From Candidatus Omnitrophota bacterium (lineage in GTDB: Bacteria > Omnitrophota > Gorgyraeia > Duberdicusellales > 4484-171), in assembly GCA_014728785.1 (NCBI GenBank), contig WJKZ01000087.1:1-5261 (forward strand): DNA of 5,261 nt, read 5' to 3'. The position numbers were made by a program, and so were the translations under genes. The notes under the pieces are model-generated. The model saw only the letters and a list, made by a program, of their open reading frames with translations. It made no database searches and was not told the origin of the DNA. Below are positions 5,150-5,261 of the stretch, one piece after another (positions within the stretch are counted from its first letter, which is position 1; the number at the start of each line of letters is the position of its first letter).

Positions 5150-5261
5150 TCAAGTTAACAATTTTTGAAAACGCTGCCGTAAAAAATCGCGTTTGGCTTT
5201 AAAAGCATCTATAGGGAAAGCGCCGTTTTTAGTTAAACCGAAGTGGAGGCGCTCAAAGTTA
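5150..5261 (-). CDS. C-terminal end of an unrecognised protein (partial)
   Basis: A minus-strand frame is open from the window edge to a TGA at 5152-5150 and gives the last 36 residues of a protein whose start lies outside. The tail reads like real coding sequence: it begins NFERLHFGLTKNGAFP and ends in a basic, amphipathic stretch (FKAKRDFLRQRFQKLL), as a terminal helix might. I do not recognise the family and assign no function. It lies upstream of nadA in the same direction, but the 160-bp spacer with a repeat array and a good promoter suggests that nadA need not be co-transcribed with it. The alternative is a chance open frame, which is possible at this length, though the amino-acid composition argues against it. 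Confidence 0.6.
   Translation of the reverse strand, partial: NFERLHFGLTKNGAFPIDAFKAKRDFLRQRFQKLLT

Overview
This window looks like a stretch of bacterial chromosome from an organism without a close model relative. All gene assignments come from reading motifs by eye. The DNA is moderately AT-rich, the genes are tightly packed, and every confident gene lies on the minus strand. The style (lysine-rich proteins, a compact NadA, a Ddl-like ATP-grasp beside an HETGH protein, degenerate short tandem repeats between genes) suggests an uncultivated lineage such as Omnitrophota or a neighbour. That placement is a low-confidence inference; there is no rRNA or marker gene to settle it.

Layout, in the direction of transcription (right to left). 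The right edge holds the last 36 codons of an unrecognised gene (5150-5261). A 160-bp spacer follows, with an eight-unit 7-bp tandem repeat (5071-5126) and a good sigma70-type promoter (5012-5039). That promoter should drive nadA (quinolinate synthase, 4081-4989) and, 51 bp further on, mnmA (tRNA-uridine 2-thiolase, 2950-4029). A 207-bp AT-rich spacer follows; it holds a weaker 7-bp array (2844-2878), a 9-bp array (2764-2800) and a possible extended -10 promoter (2903-2911). The second transcription unit encodes a lipoprotein with a carbohydrate-binding-like beta-sandwich (2140-2742), a cytoplasmic zinc-metallopeptidase-like protein (1077-2099) and a D-Ala-D-Ala-ligase-like ATP-grasp enzyme (61-1077). 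The last two overlap by one base (TAATG).

How the genes fit together. NadA makes quinolinate for NAD synthesis and carries the three expected [4Fe-4S] cysteines. MnmA thiolates the wobble uridine of tRNA; here the aspartate of the usual NPDxxCN motif is cysteine (NPCIYCN), so it may bind a three-cysteine cluster. The metallopeptidase/ATP-grasp pair is the best candidate for an undescribed system: one enzyme predicted to form a carboxylate-amine (peptide-like) bond and one predicted to hydrolyse such bonds, translationally coupled and preceded by a secreted lipoprotein. Its substrate cannot be read from the sequence.

No RNA gene, CRISPR array, insertion sequence or convincing intrinsic terminator was seen. 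The leftmost 60 bases carry no gene that can be supported.
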